A stretch of 64,000 nt of DNA from Argyresthia goedartella (GCA_949825045.1 OX463829.1:24894715-24958714); one strand, 5' to 3'; numbered from the stretch's first letter, positions 12,183 to 23,547 are shown. Translations and numbers: made by a program. Notes: generated from the sequence alone by a model not told the origin.

Positions 12183-12297
12183 TTTTTATATATTTTCGAT
12201 TGAATTGATGCTATCAGCGGATGCGACTACTTTGCCGTCGATGTCATATGAGTGCCCAGAACCCTCGAGAAATGGGTTGCCTATTGAATCGTGGTAG

Positions 12298-12829
12298 TTT
12301 CATGGCAGCGGCAGAGCCACTGTATGTTCATTTTTTTCCAACTTTTGTTGAAGTATTTGCTTGACATTTATATTGTTAGAATCTTCATAAAATAGGCTTC
12401 ACTTGAGTATTCTATAAAAAAAAATTGGATTAAAACCATTAACTCCCAAAGCAAAAAAAGCACTGCAAACTTTTCACTTTCTTACGACATATTAAAAAAA
12501 ATACTACAAAAATTATTAAAATAAAGGAGAAATGATTTCTACAATCAAATCTTCAATTTATTCGAAAAGTGTACACGAAAATGTGGCCCTCGCTAGAAAT
12601 GCTTGGAATTACTTAAGGAATAAATGTGGAGAAGTTCATAGCTTAGTAAAAAAGTAAAGGTTCCAACCAGAAGATCTCCCACTATATCGTGAAACGTTCC
12701 ATTGCAACCGAGGGATTGATAGTACTTAAAACAGTTAAGTGGTATTTTCTCATTGAAAACCTTTAAGTACTTCCTCGCCATCACGCGCTTTATATCTCAG
12801 AGCTGCTTTATGAATAGCACACGTGCACT
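12298..12829. other. AT-rich spacer, nothing recognised
   Basis: No coding, tRNA or terminal-repeat signal was found. A 63-codon minus frame at 12593-12784 has no recognisable motif. Confidence 0.3.
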
Positions 12830-13364
12830 GGGCCCCTATTCGTGCCACAACCAAAACATTTGAAAAACGATCTGTCTACGATACGATCGAATTACGTTAG
12901 AAATACGCAATGGTCAGAAACGGTATTCCTGCCTCCTATGCTTAGCTCTCGCTAAAACTTAATTCGATCGCTTGAGTGAAATGAATGAAATAATAACCTT
13001 CAAATTGCCATGTATAAATTATGTTTAACTACCACTAATTTTAATTACATTTTATTAATTTAAACTCATAAATGAATCATTGCGTTTGATTAAACTTATT
13101 TCTTACGAGGATGTATTGTTAATTATTGTTTTAATGCTATTTAAATTAAAAACTCGATGAATCAATTTTTCCAACAATGTATTTTGTTGGATTTAGTATC
13201 GATACGATAGTAATGTTAGACGACTTTTTTATTCAACGTTGAAGAATAGCACAACGTTGGCACATCTGACAGAAGCCATTAATTTTATTTTTTGTTTTCT
13301 TACGAAAACGTATGTACCAGTTTGTTATTGTTGCAATTCTAAGTTGTTTATCCAAGTAATAAGG

Positions 13365-13883
13365 ATGAACGAAGATATAAATAGAAATAGCAGAGTCTCC
13401 TACGCACAGTTGGAGGCTCTGCTAAACTTTATGGAGAGCCACCGTGACCTAGCCGTCGGCTTTCTTAGAACCACCGAGGCTAGGCACAAGAGCCAGGAAT
13501 CATGGAGCCAGATTGCCAGCAATTTAAACTCACAAGGCGGGGGAGCACACAAAACTGTGAAAGGGTGGACTAAGCTATGTAGTCTAGTCTATTAAAAGTT
13601 TGTATCTTCGTTTCCTGTTACCAAGATGTATAAGTATTGTATTTGATTGGTATATTTTATTTTATAGTACTGGAGCGACTACAAAAATAAGTTAAAAGTG
13701 CGGTTGAGGGCACTGAACAAGTCCCACACTGGGACTGGAGGAGGGGGAGCACTATGTCCTCCTCTGTCTGCAGTGGAGGAGAGGGCAGTGGGAATTTTGG
13801 GTCCCAGGTTTGGTGGGCAAATCCCAAATATTCGGGTCGACCCGCTGCCTCCTCTACTGTCAAATGCAGAGGATGACTACATG
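13365..13883 (+). pseudogene. Harbinger Myb/SANT-like gene, copy 1, exons 1-2 only
   Basis: Exon 1 (13365-13574) starts MNEDINRNSRVSYAQLEALL and exon 2 (13668-13883) starts YWSDYKNKL. Together they form a Myb/SANT-type DNA-binding domain with Trp at ESWSQIASNL, KGWTK and YWSDY. The splice donor after exon 1 reads AAG|CTATGT here, but AAG|GTATGT in copy 2, so the donor GT is lost. Exons 3-6 are deleted. The gene is therefore dead twice over. Confidence 0.75.
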
Positions 13884-13904
13884 GTAAGTATTTCTGAGTC
13901 ATCA

Positions 13905-14296
13905 TCATCATCATCATCAGCCAATGATCGCCCACTGCTGGACATAGGCCTCTCCCAAAGAGACTCCCATCACTGGCAGGACGCCCTGGTTGAAGACTTT
14001 TGTCTTCAGGTTTTGAGGAATGGCCGAGGAGAATATGTGACGAAGTTTCCTGAATGCAGCCCAACCCAGTTGGATGCACCTTGCAGCCTCCTTGCCTAGT
14101 GGAATAGTCTGCCCAAGGTAGACATATTCTTGCACAACTTCGATGGCTGCCTTACCAACGATCACCGGCTCCGGTTTAATGTGAGCATTGTATGTACATG
14201 ACTTTCGTCTTGTCCAAGTTCATACCGAGACTTACATGTTGGGAAGCAGCATTTAGGCCACTTAGCATCCCGCCGAGTTCCTGCAGAGATTCTGCG
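13905..14296 (-). repeat. RTE LINE 3' remnant nested in Harbinger copy 1
   Basis: The minus strand encodes an RTE C-terminal piece: EYVYLGQTIPLGKEAARCIQ, QLGWAAFRKL and NQGVLPVM, joined directly to SLGEAYVQQWAIIG. In full elements a long stretch separates VLPVM from SLGEAYVQQ, so it carries an internal deletion. The TCATCATCAT run at the left is the RTE 3' tail. The same remnant sits at the same place in copy 2, so it was carried along when the Harbinger copied. Confidence 0.75.
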
Positions 14297-14535
14297 ATTA
14301 CAATATGGATCTGTCTAAATGTGAACAGTTTCATATAAATTGTACTACCACTGGCATACCTTTCTCTTTAGACTGACAGAGAAAACAGACAGTCCATCTT
14401 AGTGGGAAAGGCATTCGAGTTGTTATATAAAGCCTATGTAAATAAATACAAACTGTTATTACAAATTCCTAAATTTTAGTTGTTTAAAAAAATAAATATT
14501 AAATAAATGTTTATTTGTTTAATTAAAAAACTAAC

Positions 14536-15375
14536 TATTTGCACATTGAGGGAATGTGTGTGCATCCTATTGAAGTATTCCTCTTCATTTTCAGTAGGCC
14601 TCATAATGCAGACATGGGTGCCATCTATGCAGCCCACAATCCCCGGGAAATTATATAACTCAAAGAATCTGCAAAAATTATATAGGTATATCAATTTTTC
14701 TTTTCAGCATAATATTATGAGACTAACAAAACACCTGCCAAAAGTGGGTACAATGAACCTTATAGCCTACCCATTCAGGGATAACTAGAGGCTAAATTGT
14801 AAGACGAGCAATAAGGAGTAAGCATACCTTTGTTTTATGGTGTTCCTTTCTTCACGTGTTCTAGGGAACACAATGTATTTTCTAAGGATTCCCGGATGGT
14901 TTAGTGCATCCGTTATTTCATTAATAGCCTTTGAGACTGTGGGCTGAGATACACTATGTGTAGCGCCTTGGCCCACTCCTCTCTGATACGATCCAGAGGC
15001 AAAAAAACCAAGAGCAATCAAGACCTGAAACATGAAGCATCTTACCTTACATTACCTATACTTATTTAAGTGCTTAATCCATTTTTTATAAAATAAGTTA
15101 TAAGTACATGTATGTACAAAATATTTATTTAATTATCATACCTTCCTTGCCACTGATATATCTCCTGGCTCTGTGGGGCTTAGAATTGGAGTCAACTCCT
15201 CTATAAGGTTTTGCACAACCTCCTTCGAGAGTCTGTACGTCGCTACAAACTCTGCATCCGGCAATTCGAAGGGGTCATTCCTCTGCCTTAACTGACGCAG
15301 CTGACGGCGGCGATTCGCAACATCAACTCTGTGAGCTGTATCAAGAAGACGCCACATTCTTTGAATTCGCCTCAT
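14536..15375 (-). pseudogene. Harbinger transposase, copy 1, exons 1-3 only
   Basis: Exons are 15142-15375, 14828-15024 and 14536-14668, at the same positions as in copy 2. They cover the N-terminal region (MRRIQRMWRLLDTAHRVDVA), the helix-turn-helix-like part (VSQPTVSKAINEITDAL) and the first catalytic Asp (GCIDGTHVCIM). The exons with the second Asp and the Glu are deleted, so no active enzyme can be made. A few substitutions relative to copy 2 are visible, such as RMHTHS for RKHTHS. Confidence 0.8.
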
Positions 15376-16508
15376 CTTAAATTAATGAAATGGTTGTACA
15401 TTATGTAGCAATAATACATAACGCCTAATGATTATTACAACAAATAATGCTTAGGAAAAAAACGAATTCGGGAAGGATGGAAATGTACGTGGTAGGAACG
15501 GCTGTCCGGCTGACGAAAGGCTTAATATCTTGGTTATTTAGTATTATTTGGTCGTAACACTCGTAAGCGTTAAATTTGACTGCAAAGGTCACATTTAGGG
15601 TGTCCTACTTCACACTCACAACCTACCTCTACACTCCCAACCTACACCAGAGTTAAAAACCACAAATTCAACACTAAAACTTATTATTTTTCCTGTGATT
15701 TTAACAATAAATATCATTAGCGATCTTACACATTCACCATATCTTCCAATTGTTTAGAAACGTTTTAACGTCAAAATATGACAGGTTTGCGATACCGAAA
15801 AACTTGAAAAAACTGGCAGGAATCGCGTCATATTCCATTTCGTTCATTCATTTTTGCGATCTCGAAACTATCAAACTACGCAGATCGTATTTTGGTGGCA
15901 GGAATCGCAATTTGACAACTCGATCGTAACGAGATCGAAACGATAGTGTTTTTTTGTGGCACGAATAGGCCTGCCGGGCCCCTATTCGTGCCACAACCAA
16001 AACATTTGAAAAACGATCTGTCTACGATACGATCGAATTACGTTAGAAATACGCAATGGTCAGAAACGGTATTCCTGCCTCCTATACTTAGCTCTCGCTA
16101 AAACTTAATTCAATCGCTTGAGTGAAATGAATGAAATAATAACCTTCAAATTGCCATGTATAAATTATGTTTAACTACCACTAATTTTAATTACATTTTA
16201 TGAATTTAAACTCATAAATGAATCATTGCGTTTGATTAAACTTATTTCTTACGAGGATGTATTGTTAATTATTGTTTTAATGCTATTTAAATTAAAAACT
16301 CGATGAATCAATTTTTCCAACAATTTATTTTGTTGGATTTAGTATCGATACGATAGTAATGTTAGACGACTTTTTTATTCAACGTTGAAGAATAGCACAA
16401 CGTTGGCACATCTGACAGACGCCATTATATTTATTTTTTGTTTTCTTACGAAAACCTATATACTAGTGTTATTGTTGCAATTCTAAGTTGTGTATCCAAG
16501 TAATAAGG

Positions 16509-18692
16509 ATGAACGAAGATATGAATAGAAATAGCAGAGTCTCCTACGCACAGTTGGAGGCTCTGCTAAACTTTATGGAGAGCCACCGTGACCTAGCCGT
16601 CGGCTTTCTTAGAACCACCGAGGCTAGGCACAAGAGCCAGGAATTATGGAGCCAGATTGCCAGCAATTTAAACTCACAAGGCGGGGGAGCACACAAAACT
16701 GTGAAAGGGTGGACTAAGGTATGTAGTCTAGTCTATTAAAAGTTTGTATCTTCGTTTCCTGTTACCAAGATGTATAAGTATTGTATTTGATTGGTATATT
16801 TTATTTTATAGTACTGGAGCGACTACAAAAATAAGTTGAAAGTGCGGTTGAGGGCACTGAACAAGTCCCACACTGGGACTGGAGGAGGGGGAGCACTTTG
16901 TCCTCCTCTGTCTGCAGTGGAGGAGAGGGCAGTGGGAATTTTGGGTCCCAGGTTTGGTGGGCAAATCCCAAATGTTCGTGTCGACCCGCTGCCTCCTCTA
17001 CTGTCAAATGCAGAGGATGACTACATGGTAAGTATTTCTGAGTCATCATCATCATCATCACCAGCCAATGATCGCCCACTGCTGGACAAAGGCCTCTCCC
17101 AAGGAGACTCCCATCACTGGCAGGACGCACTGGTTGAAGACTTTTGTCTTCAGGTTTTGAGGAATGGCCGAGGAGAATATGTGACAAAGTTTCCTGAATG
17201 CAGCCCAACCCAGTTGGATGCACCTTGCAGCCTCCTTGCCTAGTGGAATAGTCTGCCCAAGGTAGACATATTCTTGCACAACTTCGATGGCTGCCTTACC
17301 AACGATCACCGGCTCCGGTTTAATGTGAGCATTGTACATGACTTTCGTCTTGTCCAAGTTCATACCGAGACCTACATGTTGGGAAGCAGCATTTAGGCCA
17401 CTTAGCATCCCGCCGAGTTCCTGCAGAGATTCTGCCATAATAAAGACATCTTCCAATGCATTGGTGAACAGTTTCGGGGATATCACATCCCCCTCTCACT
17501 CCTCGTTGCAGTTGGATAGGTCTTGTCTTGTGATCCTGTACTTGGACAGTCATAGTATGAAAACCCACAGTCTGTTCTGACTACCTGCAAGGATTAGCAC
17601 CAATAAGCTTAATAGATCAGCACTGGCTACCTGCTTTCTATGTGTATAAATGAAAACCTAATTTCCTGCTACTCCATCAATTACAGGTGCTTCCCTTTAC
17701 TGAAGATGCCCCACCACCACCGGCAACGACAGCCACTGTGACTAGTGGTAGCAATATTGCTACAACTAGTCACAGTGCCATGAGTGACAATACCCCGGAC
17801 GTACCTGTTCTTACTACTTCAATAATAATACGTAAGTGTGTATATTGATTGATTAATTAATATGAAATTGTTTTCTATTTTTAGTGAAGGACCTATCTAC
17901 TTGATAGGTCCTTCACTAAAAATAGAAAACAAAAAACTTAGTTTAATTATGTTTTATTCAGATGCTACTGAGAATGAAGATGGTTCGACTCCTGCCAAAA
18001 AAACAAAAAAGAAAGGGCAGCGTGAGTATTTATTATATAGTCCTTGAAGAAAAAAGGTATTTTAAAACAAATTAAAGATAAGTTTCCTTGACATTCATAC
18101 TTTGATAAAAACATGAGTGCCTTTACTATGACAAGATGTACAAGTATTTACTATAAAATATACCTATAGTTATATCTGATCAATTTCATACTTTTCAGGA
18201 TCCTCAACTCCTTTAAGCGCACTTGGAAATGCAAAGTTGGATGTCCTCAGGATGCAAGAGGAACAGATAAATGCTGAAAAGGCCACGGCTTCAGCCATCA
18301 AAATGATGGCTGAAGCCTTAGACAGACAGTCTGATATTAATCAAAGACTAATAAATATAGCGGAAGAGGCTCTAGAAATATGGAAAAAGGTATGTTGTGT
18401 TCTTAATTGTTTGGTTAAATGCTGCCATGTACTTATACTATGAATTATTCTATAAAAATGGAATTATATACTACCATATACTTGTACTATAATATGTTTC
18501 GTAAAAGAAAACTCGAGTGGAAATCTGCATATTTAGATACAGTGTACTAATTTTCCACTATCGGCACCCTATATAATCTAATTATATCATAATTACTAAG
18601 AAAATAATTGCTTTTTAGTACATGATCATACCAAAGTTTTATATTTTTGTCTATTCTAGGCTCTGGAAAAAAACAATACCAAAGACACATAA
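16509..18692 (+). CDS. Harbinger Myb/SANT-like protein (284 aa, 6 exons)
   Basis: My splice model is exons 16509-16718, 16812-17027, 17687-17831, 17962-18021, 18199-18389 and 18660-18692. All introns are GT..AG, all phases agree, and the total is 855 nt including TAA. Residues 1-90 form a trihelix/Myb-like domain (AQLEALLNFMESHRDLAVGF, LWSQIASNLN, KGWTKYWSDYKNKL). The middle is Pro/Thr/Ser-rich. A basic patch (AKKTKKKGQ) could serve nuclear import. The C-terminal part is helical and coiled-coil-like (LDVLRMQEEQINAEKA, INIAEEALEIWKKALEKN). In known Harbingers this partner binds the element ends and carries the transposase into the nucleus. The start is the first ATG before the Myb domain. No lesion was seen. 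Similar domains also occur in host Apontic/zeste-like regulators. Confidence 0.8.
17043..17585 (-). repeat. RTE LINE 3' remnant in intron 2 of the Harbinger Myb gene
   Basis: The minus strand encodes RTE RT pieces: VQVQDHKTRPIQLQRGVR, then ISPKLFTNALEDVF, which is joined straight to IMAESLQELGGMLSGLN, then EYVYLGQTIPLGKEA and VLPVM joined to SLGEAFVQQWAIIG. Two stretches are missing, including the FADD catalytic box. There is also a frameshift near 17495. The TCATCATCATCATCA at the left is the 3' tail. The host intron still has normal splice sites (GTAAGT at 17028, TTACAG at 17681), so the remnant appears tolerated. Confidence 0.75.
17868..17932. repeat. Perfect 30-bp-arm hairpin in Harbinger Myb intron 3
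   Basis: The arm at 17868-17897 (ending GAAGGACCTATC) is followed by TACTT and then by its exact reverse complement at 17903-17932 (starting GATAGGTCCTTC). It lies between the exon 3 donor (17832) and the exon 4 acceptor (17961). No target duplication is evident. Confidence 0.85.
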
Positions 18693-18703
18693 GCATTCAA
18701 TTT

Positions 18704-20811
18704 CTACCGACGCAGTCGCGAGAGCAGTGCGGCTCGTGCTGCCCGGCCGGCGACGAGAGCAGGATCGACGCGGCGCTGCTGCGGCTGCTGCACGGTCTGT
18801 GCGGCGTCCTCCCGGCCCTGCGCACGCGCCTGCTCTTCCATGGCTACACGCCTCTCGTCTTCCTCTTCTTCAGGAGTCAATCCAAACACAGGCGCCCTTG
18901 TTTTACGTGCTATGTTATGTAAAACTACACATGCATTCACAATAAGGGCCGCCTTTTCTGGCTTGTAGTGCAGCATTCGTGCTACAAGCAAACAACGCCA
19001 ACGCGCCTTCAGTACACCGATGCACCGCTCAACACAGTTGCGTGTCTTCACGTGCATCTCGGTGTACATGGCCTCCGGACTTCCTGGTGCAGCATCCAAA
19101 ATGGGTATCATCATAGTCTCCCGCTGAGCATATCCTGAGTCACCTTAAACAAACATTTTAGTTTAGTTTCATAATTATTTATTATAGGAATGTTAATCAT
19201 TGTAATATGCAGCAGAGCCAATATGCTAGTCAATTCTTACCTAAGAGCCACAAAGTTTCTCCTTGTTCATTTAGGGCCTCTAGGTAATCTTTCAGCGGGT
19301 GACCATTCCAAATGGCAGAATCGTGGGTTGCCCCGCCATGGCTCGCATCAACACTTAAAATAAGTAGATTTGCATCACATATCTGTAAAAATACAAACTG
19401 TGATTATTAGGTCCTACATGGAAGTTTTTAAGTTTAAATAAATGACTATATATCCTAATTTTATAAATAAATACAAATTGTGATTATAAGGTCCTACATG
19501 TAGGTATGTTGTTGTTAAGTTTTTAAGATTATAGCCTACTTAATTATAAATAAATACCAACTGTGATTATAAGTTCCTACATGTAACAACATGACACAAC
19601 AAATGTTATGTAACATTCTCTTAATATTAATGTTATATAACTGCTGTGTGGGTGCATCTTAAGACTCTGTTCCCACTAAGATGGACTGTCTCTTTTTCTC
19701 GGTCTGTCTGAAGAGATAGACATGCCAGTGGCAGTACAATATGGATCTGTCTAAATGTGAACAGTTTCATATAAATTGTACTACCACTGGCATACCTGTC
19801 TCTTTAGACTGACAGAGAAAACAGACAGTCCATCTTAGTGGGAAAGGCACTCGAGTTGTTATGTATAGCCTATGTAAATAAATACAAACTGTGATTACAA
19901 GTTCCTAAAATATAGTTGTTTAAAAACATAAATATTAAATAAATGTTTATTTGTTTAATTAAAAAAACTAACTATTTGCACATTGAGGGAATGTGTGTGC
20001 TTCCTATTGAAGTATTCCTCTTCATTTTCAGTAGGCCTCATAATGCAGACATGGGTGCCATCTATGCAGCCCACAATCCCCGGGAAATTATATAACTCAA
20101 AGAATCTGCAAAAATTATATAGGTATATCAATTTTTCTTTTCAGCATAATATTATGAGACTAACAAAACACCTGCCAAAAGTGGGTACAATGCACCTTAT
20201 AGCCTACCCATTCAGGGATAAATAGAGGCTAAATTGTAAGACGAGCAATAGGAGTAAGCATACCTTTGTTTTATGGTGTTCCTTTCTTTTCGTGTTCTAG
20301 GGAACACAATGTATTTTCCAAGGATTCCCGGATGGTTTAGTGCATCCGTTATTTCATTAATAGCCTTTGAGACTGTGGGCTGAGATACACTATGTGTAGC
20401 GCCTTGGCCCACTCCTCTCTGATACGATCCAGAGGCAAAAAAACCAAGAGCAATCAAGACCTGAAACATGAAGCATCTTACCTTACATTACCTATACTTA
20501 TTTAAGTACTTAATCCATTTTTTATAAAATAAGTTATAAGTACATGTATGTACAAAATATTTATTTAATTATCATACCTTCCTTGCCACTGATATATCTC
20601 CTGGCTCTGTGGGGGTTAGAATCGGAGTCAACTCCTCTATAAGGTTTTGCACAACCTCCTTCGAGAGTCTGTACGTCGCTACAAACTCTGCATCCGGCAA
20701 TTCGAAGGGGTCATTCCTCTGCCTTAATTGGCGCAGCTGACGGCGGCGATTCGCAACATCAACTCTGTGAGCTGCATCAAGAAGACGCCACATTCTTTGA
20801 ATTCGCCTCAT
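18704..20811 (-). CDS. Harbinger (HARBI1-like) DDE transposase, 381 aa, 5 exons
   Basis: Exons, in order of translation, are 20811-20578, 20460-20264, 20105-19973, 19382-19241 and 19143-18704. All introns obey GT..AG and the phases agree; the total is 1146 nt including the stop. N-terminus: MRRIQRMWRLLDAAHRVDVA and a basic RRRQLRQLRQR. A helix-turn-helix-like VSQPTVSKAINEITDAL lies near residue 115. The catalytic triad is Asp in GCIDGTHVCIM, Asp in THDSAIWNG (preceded by LSVDASHGG) and Glu in CVERCIGVLKARW. GDSGY precedes the last block. It catalyses cut-and-paste transposition with the Myb partner. The Gln/Ala/Arg-rich C-terminus (18704-18840) is unusually GC-rich. No stop or frameshift was found, so it may be active. 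Confidence 0.88.
19386..19920. repeat. Degenerate direct repeats in transposase intron 3
   Basis: A unit resembling AAATACAAACTGTGATTA followed by AGGTCCTACATG occurs near 19385, 19468, 19549 and 19876. It is imperfect and partly interrupted by the palindromic MITE. Confidence 0.5.
19665..19848. mobile_element. Palindromic MITE nested in Harbinger copy 2
   Basis: Long inverted arms of about 75 bp: the left arm starts with CCCACTAAGATGGACTGTC and the right arm ends with GACAGTCCATCTTAGTGGG. The arms also share the segment around ATGCCAGTGG. Only the right arm survives in copy 1 (about 14296-14415), because the large deletion of copy 1 ends inside this MITE. Confidence 0.7.
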
Positions 20812-21406
20812 CTTAAATTAATGAAATGGTTGTAAATTATGTAGCAAAAATACATAACGCCTAATGATTATTACAACAAATAATGCTTAGGAAAAAAACG
20901 AATTCGGGAAGGATGGAAATGTACGTGGTAGGAACGGCTGTCCGGCTGACGAAAGGCTTAATATCTTGGTTATTTTGTATTATTTGGTCGTAACACTCGT
21001 AAGCGTTAAATTTGACTGCAAAGGTCACGTTTAGGGTGTCCTACTTCACACTCACACCTACCTCTACACTCCCAACCTACACCGGAGTTAAAAACCACAA
21101 ATTCAACACTAAAACTTATTATTTTTCCTGTGATTTTAACAATAAATATTATTAGCGATCTTACAAATTCACCATATCTTCCAATTGTTTAGAAACGTTT
21201 AAACGTCAAAATATGACAGGTTTGCGATACCGAAAAACTTGAAAAAACTGGCAGGAATCGCGTCATATTCCATTTCGTTCATTCATTTTTGCGATCTCGA
21301 AACTATCAAACTACGCAGATCGTATTTTGGTGGCAGGAATCGCAATTTGACAACTCGATCGTAACGAGATCGAAACGATAGTGTTTTTTTGTGGCACTAA
21401 TAGGCC

Positions 21407-23547
21407 TGCTGAGCAGACAAAACTTCACGATTTTAATATTTGGATTCAAAAGACCTTCCTGGGGCTTACGTGTGTTGACCTAGATTTAAATTTACATTCG
21501 TACTATTGTTGTTCATTAGATTATATTCTGCTATTTCTCAGGTTAGGTTAGGTTCGGTAGATAGCTGAGGCTCTAATTAAAATAAGAGAATCTTGTAATA
21601 ATATTTGTACCTCTAAATGATGTGCTTCCAATAACCCCTTGCCCTCGATTGACTTTGTATACCCTGGGTACCCAAAATGCCGTTATAGGTGTTGAACTCT
21701 ATTACCATGGCATAAAGTTCAAAATTTCGACCCGTTGAAATGTCAAAGTCAATCAAGCTGATAAGTTAAACAGTAATTCAGTTACGTTAGTATCGTTATC
21801 GCATAATATACTCTGGCCCTGAAAGTACAACCATTATCATTCCAAATACCCTCTGTGATAAGGATATTCAGTAGAGTTGCCTTACATTCTGCAGAGTAAA
21901 CTCAAACATTGACGCTTCGATTTGGTAACAGTATCGAGATATGTATGATCCTTAGAGGCAAATAAATAAAGATTACTTTACCTAGTCATTTACAATCTCA
22001 TCTGTTCGTACTTACCACCTGAGCTCCATTCGTGGTTACCTAAGATATACCAGCCTATTACCCGAGATAGAACTCTTCAATGGCTGTGTGCGAATGTTTC
22101 CTGTACCCTCTGCCTTTGTTTATTATTAGAACCCAACCAAATACTGGTGTGACGTCTACCAGTAGAGAGGTGAATCAAATAAGGTCCAACATTCAGTACT
22201 ACATCTTGTCAACTTAGTTAACATCCTGTTAACTATATCATAGGAAATTGTTTTAAGGAATCAGCATAATGTGAAAATGTGTGACGGCTCCATCTGCCGT
22301 GTCGTGTGTGCAATCTAAGTTAGTTTTCTTGAAACTCAACATGTAGGTCTTGAAATTCAAATGACCGCATCCTAGGGATGAAAATGAAATCTAAGTCACA
22401 ATAAGAGTAATATGTTTGATGGATTGCTTAATTTTATTTTATCATACTTCTCCTGCCAAAGGGAGATGATATCACTGTTTCCATATAATACTTATGTGTA
22501 ATTTTAGATAGGCTTTCCAATGCTTTATACCACAGACATTATAGACCTTTTTAAATTCCTATATACTTGAAGTACCTACAGAATTAAACGTACAGCATGT
22601 ATCCGTAGCAGTATCAATATGAAAAGTAAAAATTAATGGGCCTACAAAGCAAAAATGCTAAAGGTATATTCTTCGTGGTGTTAGCGTGGAGAGTTCAAAT
22701 GAACATCAGCTAATGGAGCGTAAAAATGGACTCGTCCAAGTGGAAACATTTCAGGCCGCAAGGAATCCAATATCTTGCTGCGAAGTAAACATTCCATTTC
22801 CGAGAGTTGGCGAGCTAACTCGAGGCGTTTGGCGCGTGTGATAAGAAACAAATGGTCGGCACGTCACAAGTTTGAAAAGCAACCTCCCTATTCGATTCCT
22901 GAAATCCACAGTAAAACCAACAAGACATGTTCATGTTTATTTCCGTAGATTTGAATATCGAGTATATCAACTTCCCGACATCCAACCCGTTTCAATTAGA
23001 AATTTAAGCTTTAATTTCATAGAAAAAGTCTTCAATTGATTACAATCATCAGCATGCTAACAGCTAAGTTAGCTTTAAAAGGTCAGCAATCTGAATAGAT
23101 CTAGCAACACTCAAGAAAATCCTTCGTCGAAAACAGTGGGTGAAATACGTTTATCGCTAGAAGCTTCGCCCTTCGCCAGCTGCGGTTGTACCTTTTCTCG
23201 AGACGTCTTCAGCCAATTTCCCTACATTAAAGATGATGTTATGAAATTCCTGCATCAAAGAGAATTTTTGATTACGTTTGTTTTTAATTTATTATTGAAT
23301 TTATAACTATAAACTTTAAATTCAAAACCCCTCAGACATTTTAATGAAACATTACGGCAGATGCAATGGTGGTCATATGATTACTTAAAGGTATTCTTTT
23401 TCACAATAACAAGCACAATAACTAATTGCATGTATTTTTTTGTATTTCTCTAGGTATCGCAAAACTTTTTCCATACTAACTACATTCTTTGATATACATG
23501 ATTGGCTCGAAAATAAGTAGATAAATTTCATTCATTAGATCTACTTT
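21407..23547. other. About 2.1 kb without a recognisable gene
   Basis: There is no open frame above background, no tRNA-like boxes and no terminal repeats. A GGTTAGGTTAGGTT at about 21541 is only 2-3 units of the insect telomere repeat and is not an array. Confidence 0.4.

Larger units (their letters stand above)
12830..15971 (+). mobile_element. PIF/Harbinger element, copy 1 (deletion derivative)
   Basis: The left end GGGCCCCTATTCGTGCCAC and the right end GTGGCACGAATAGGCC form the terminal inverted repeat. The interior is nearly identical to copy 2, which follows only 4 bp later in the same orientation. Compared with copy 2 it lacks about 2.3 kb: it jumps at about 14295 from sequence like copy 2 at 17435 to sequence like copy 2 at 19735. 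This removes the 3' exons of both genes. A 3-bp target duplication could not be assigned with confidence, although TGC occurs near both ends. Confidence 0.85.
15976..21406 (+). mobile_element. PIF/Harbinger element, copy 2 (apparently complete)
   Basis: About 5.4 kb, with left end GGGCCCCTATTCGTGCCAC and right end GTGGCACTAATAGGCC. It carries the two-gene set of autonomous Harbingers: a DDE transposase and a Myb/SANT-like protein, convergently arranged with 11 bp between their stop codons. Subterminal regions are rich in CGATCG/ACGATC motifs, possible protein binding sites. Introns contain an RTE remnant, a perfect hairpin and a palindromic MITE. The left border abuts copy 1. Confidence 0.9.

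Noticed and set aside
11935..12297. 120-codon plus-strand frame as a gene
   Set aside because: It overlaps the more plausible minus-strand frame (11793-12182) and looks like its antisense shadow.
18622..18945. Plus-strand Arg/Ala-rich frames at 18.6-18.9 kb
   Set aside because: They run opposite to the last transposase exon and the GC-rich composition keeps them open; no start context or domain.
21541..21556. GGTTAGGTTAGGTT as a telomeric repeat array
   Set aside because: Only two to three TTAGG units, no longer array; chance or a short interstitial motif.
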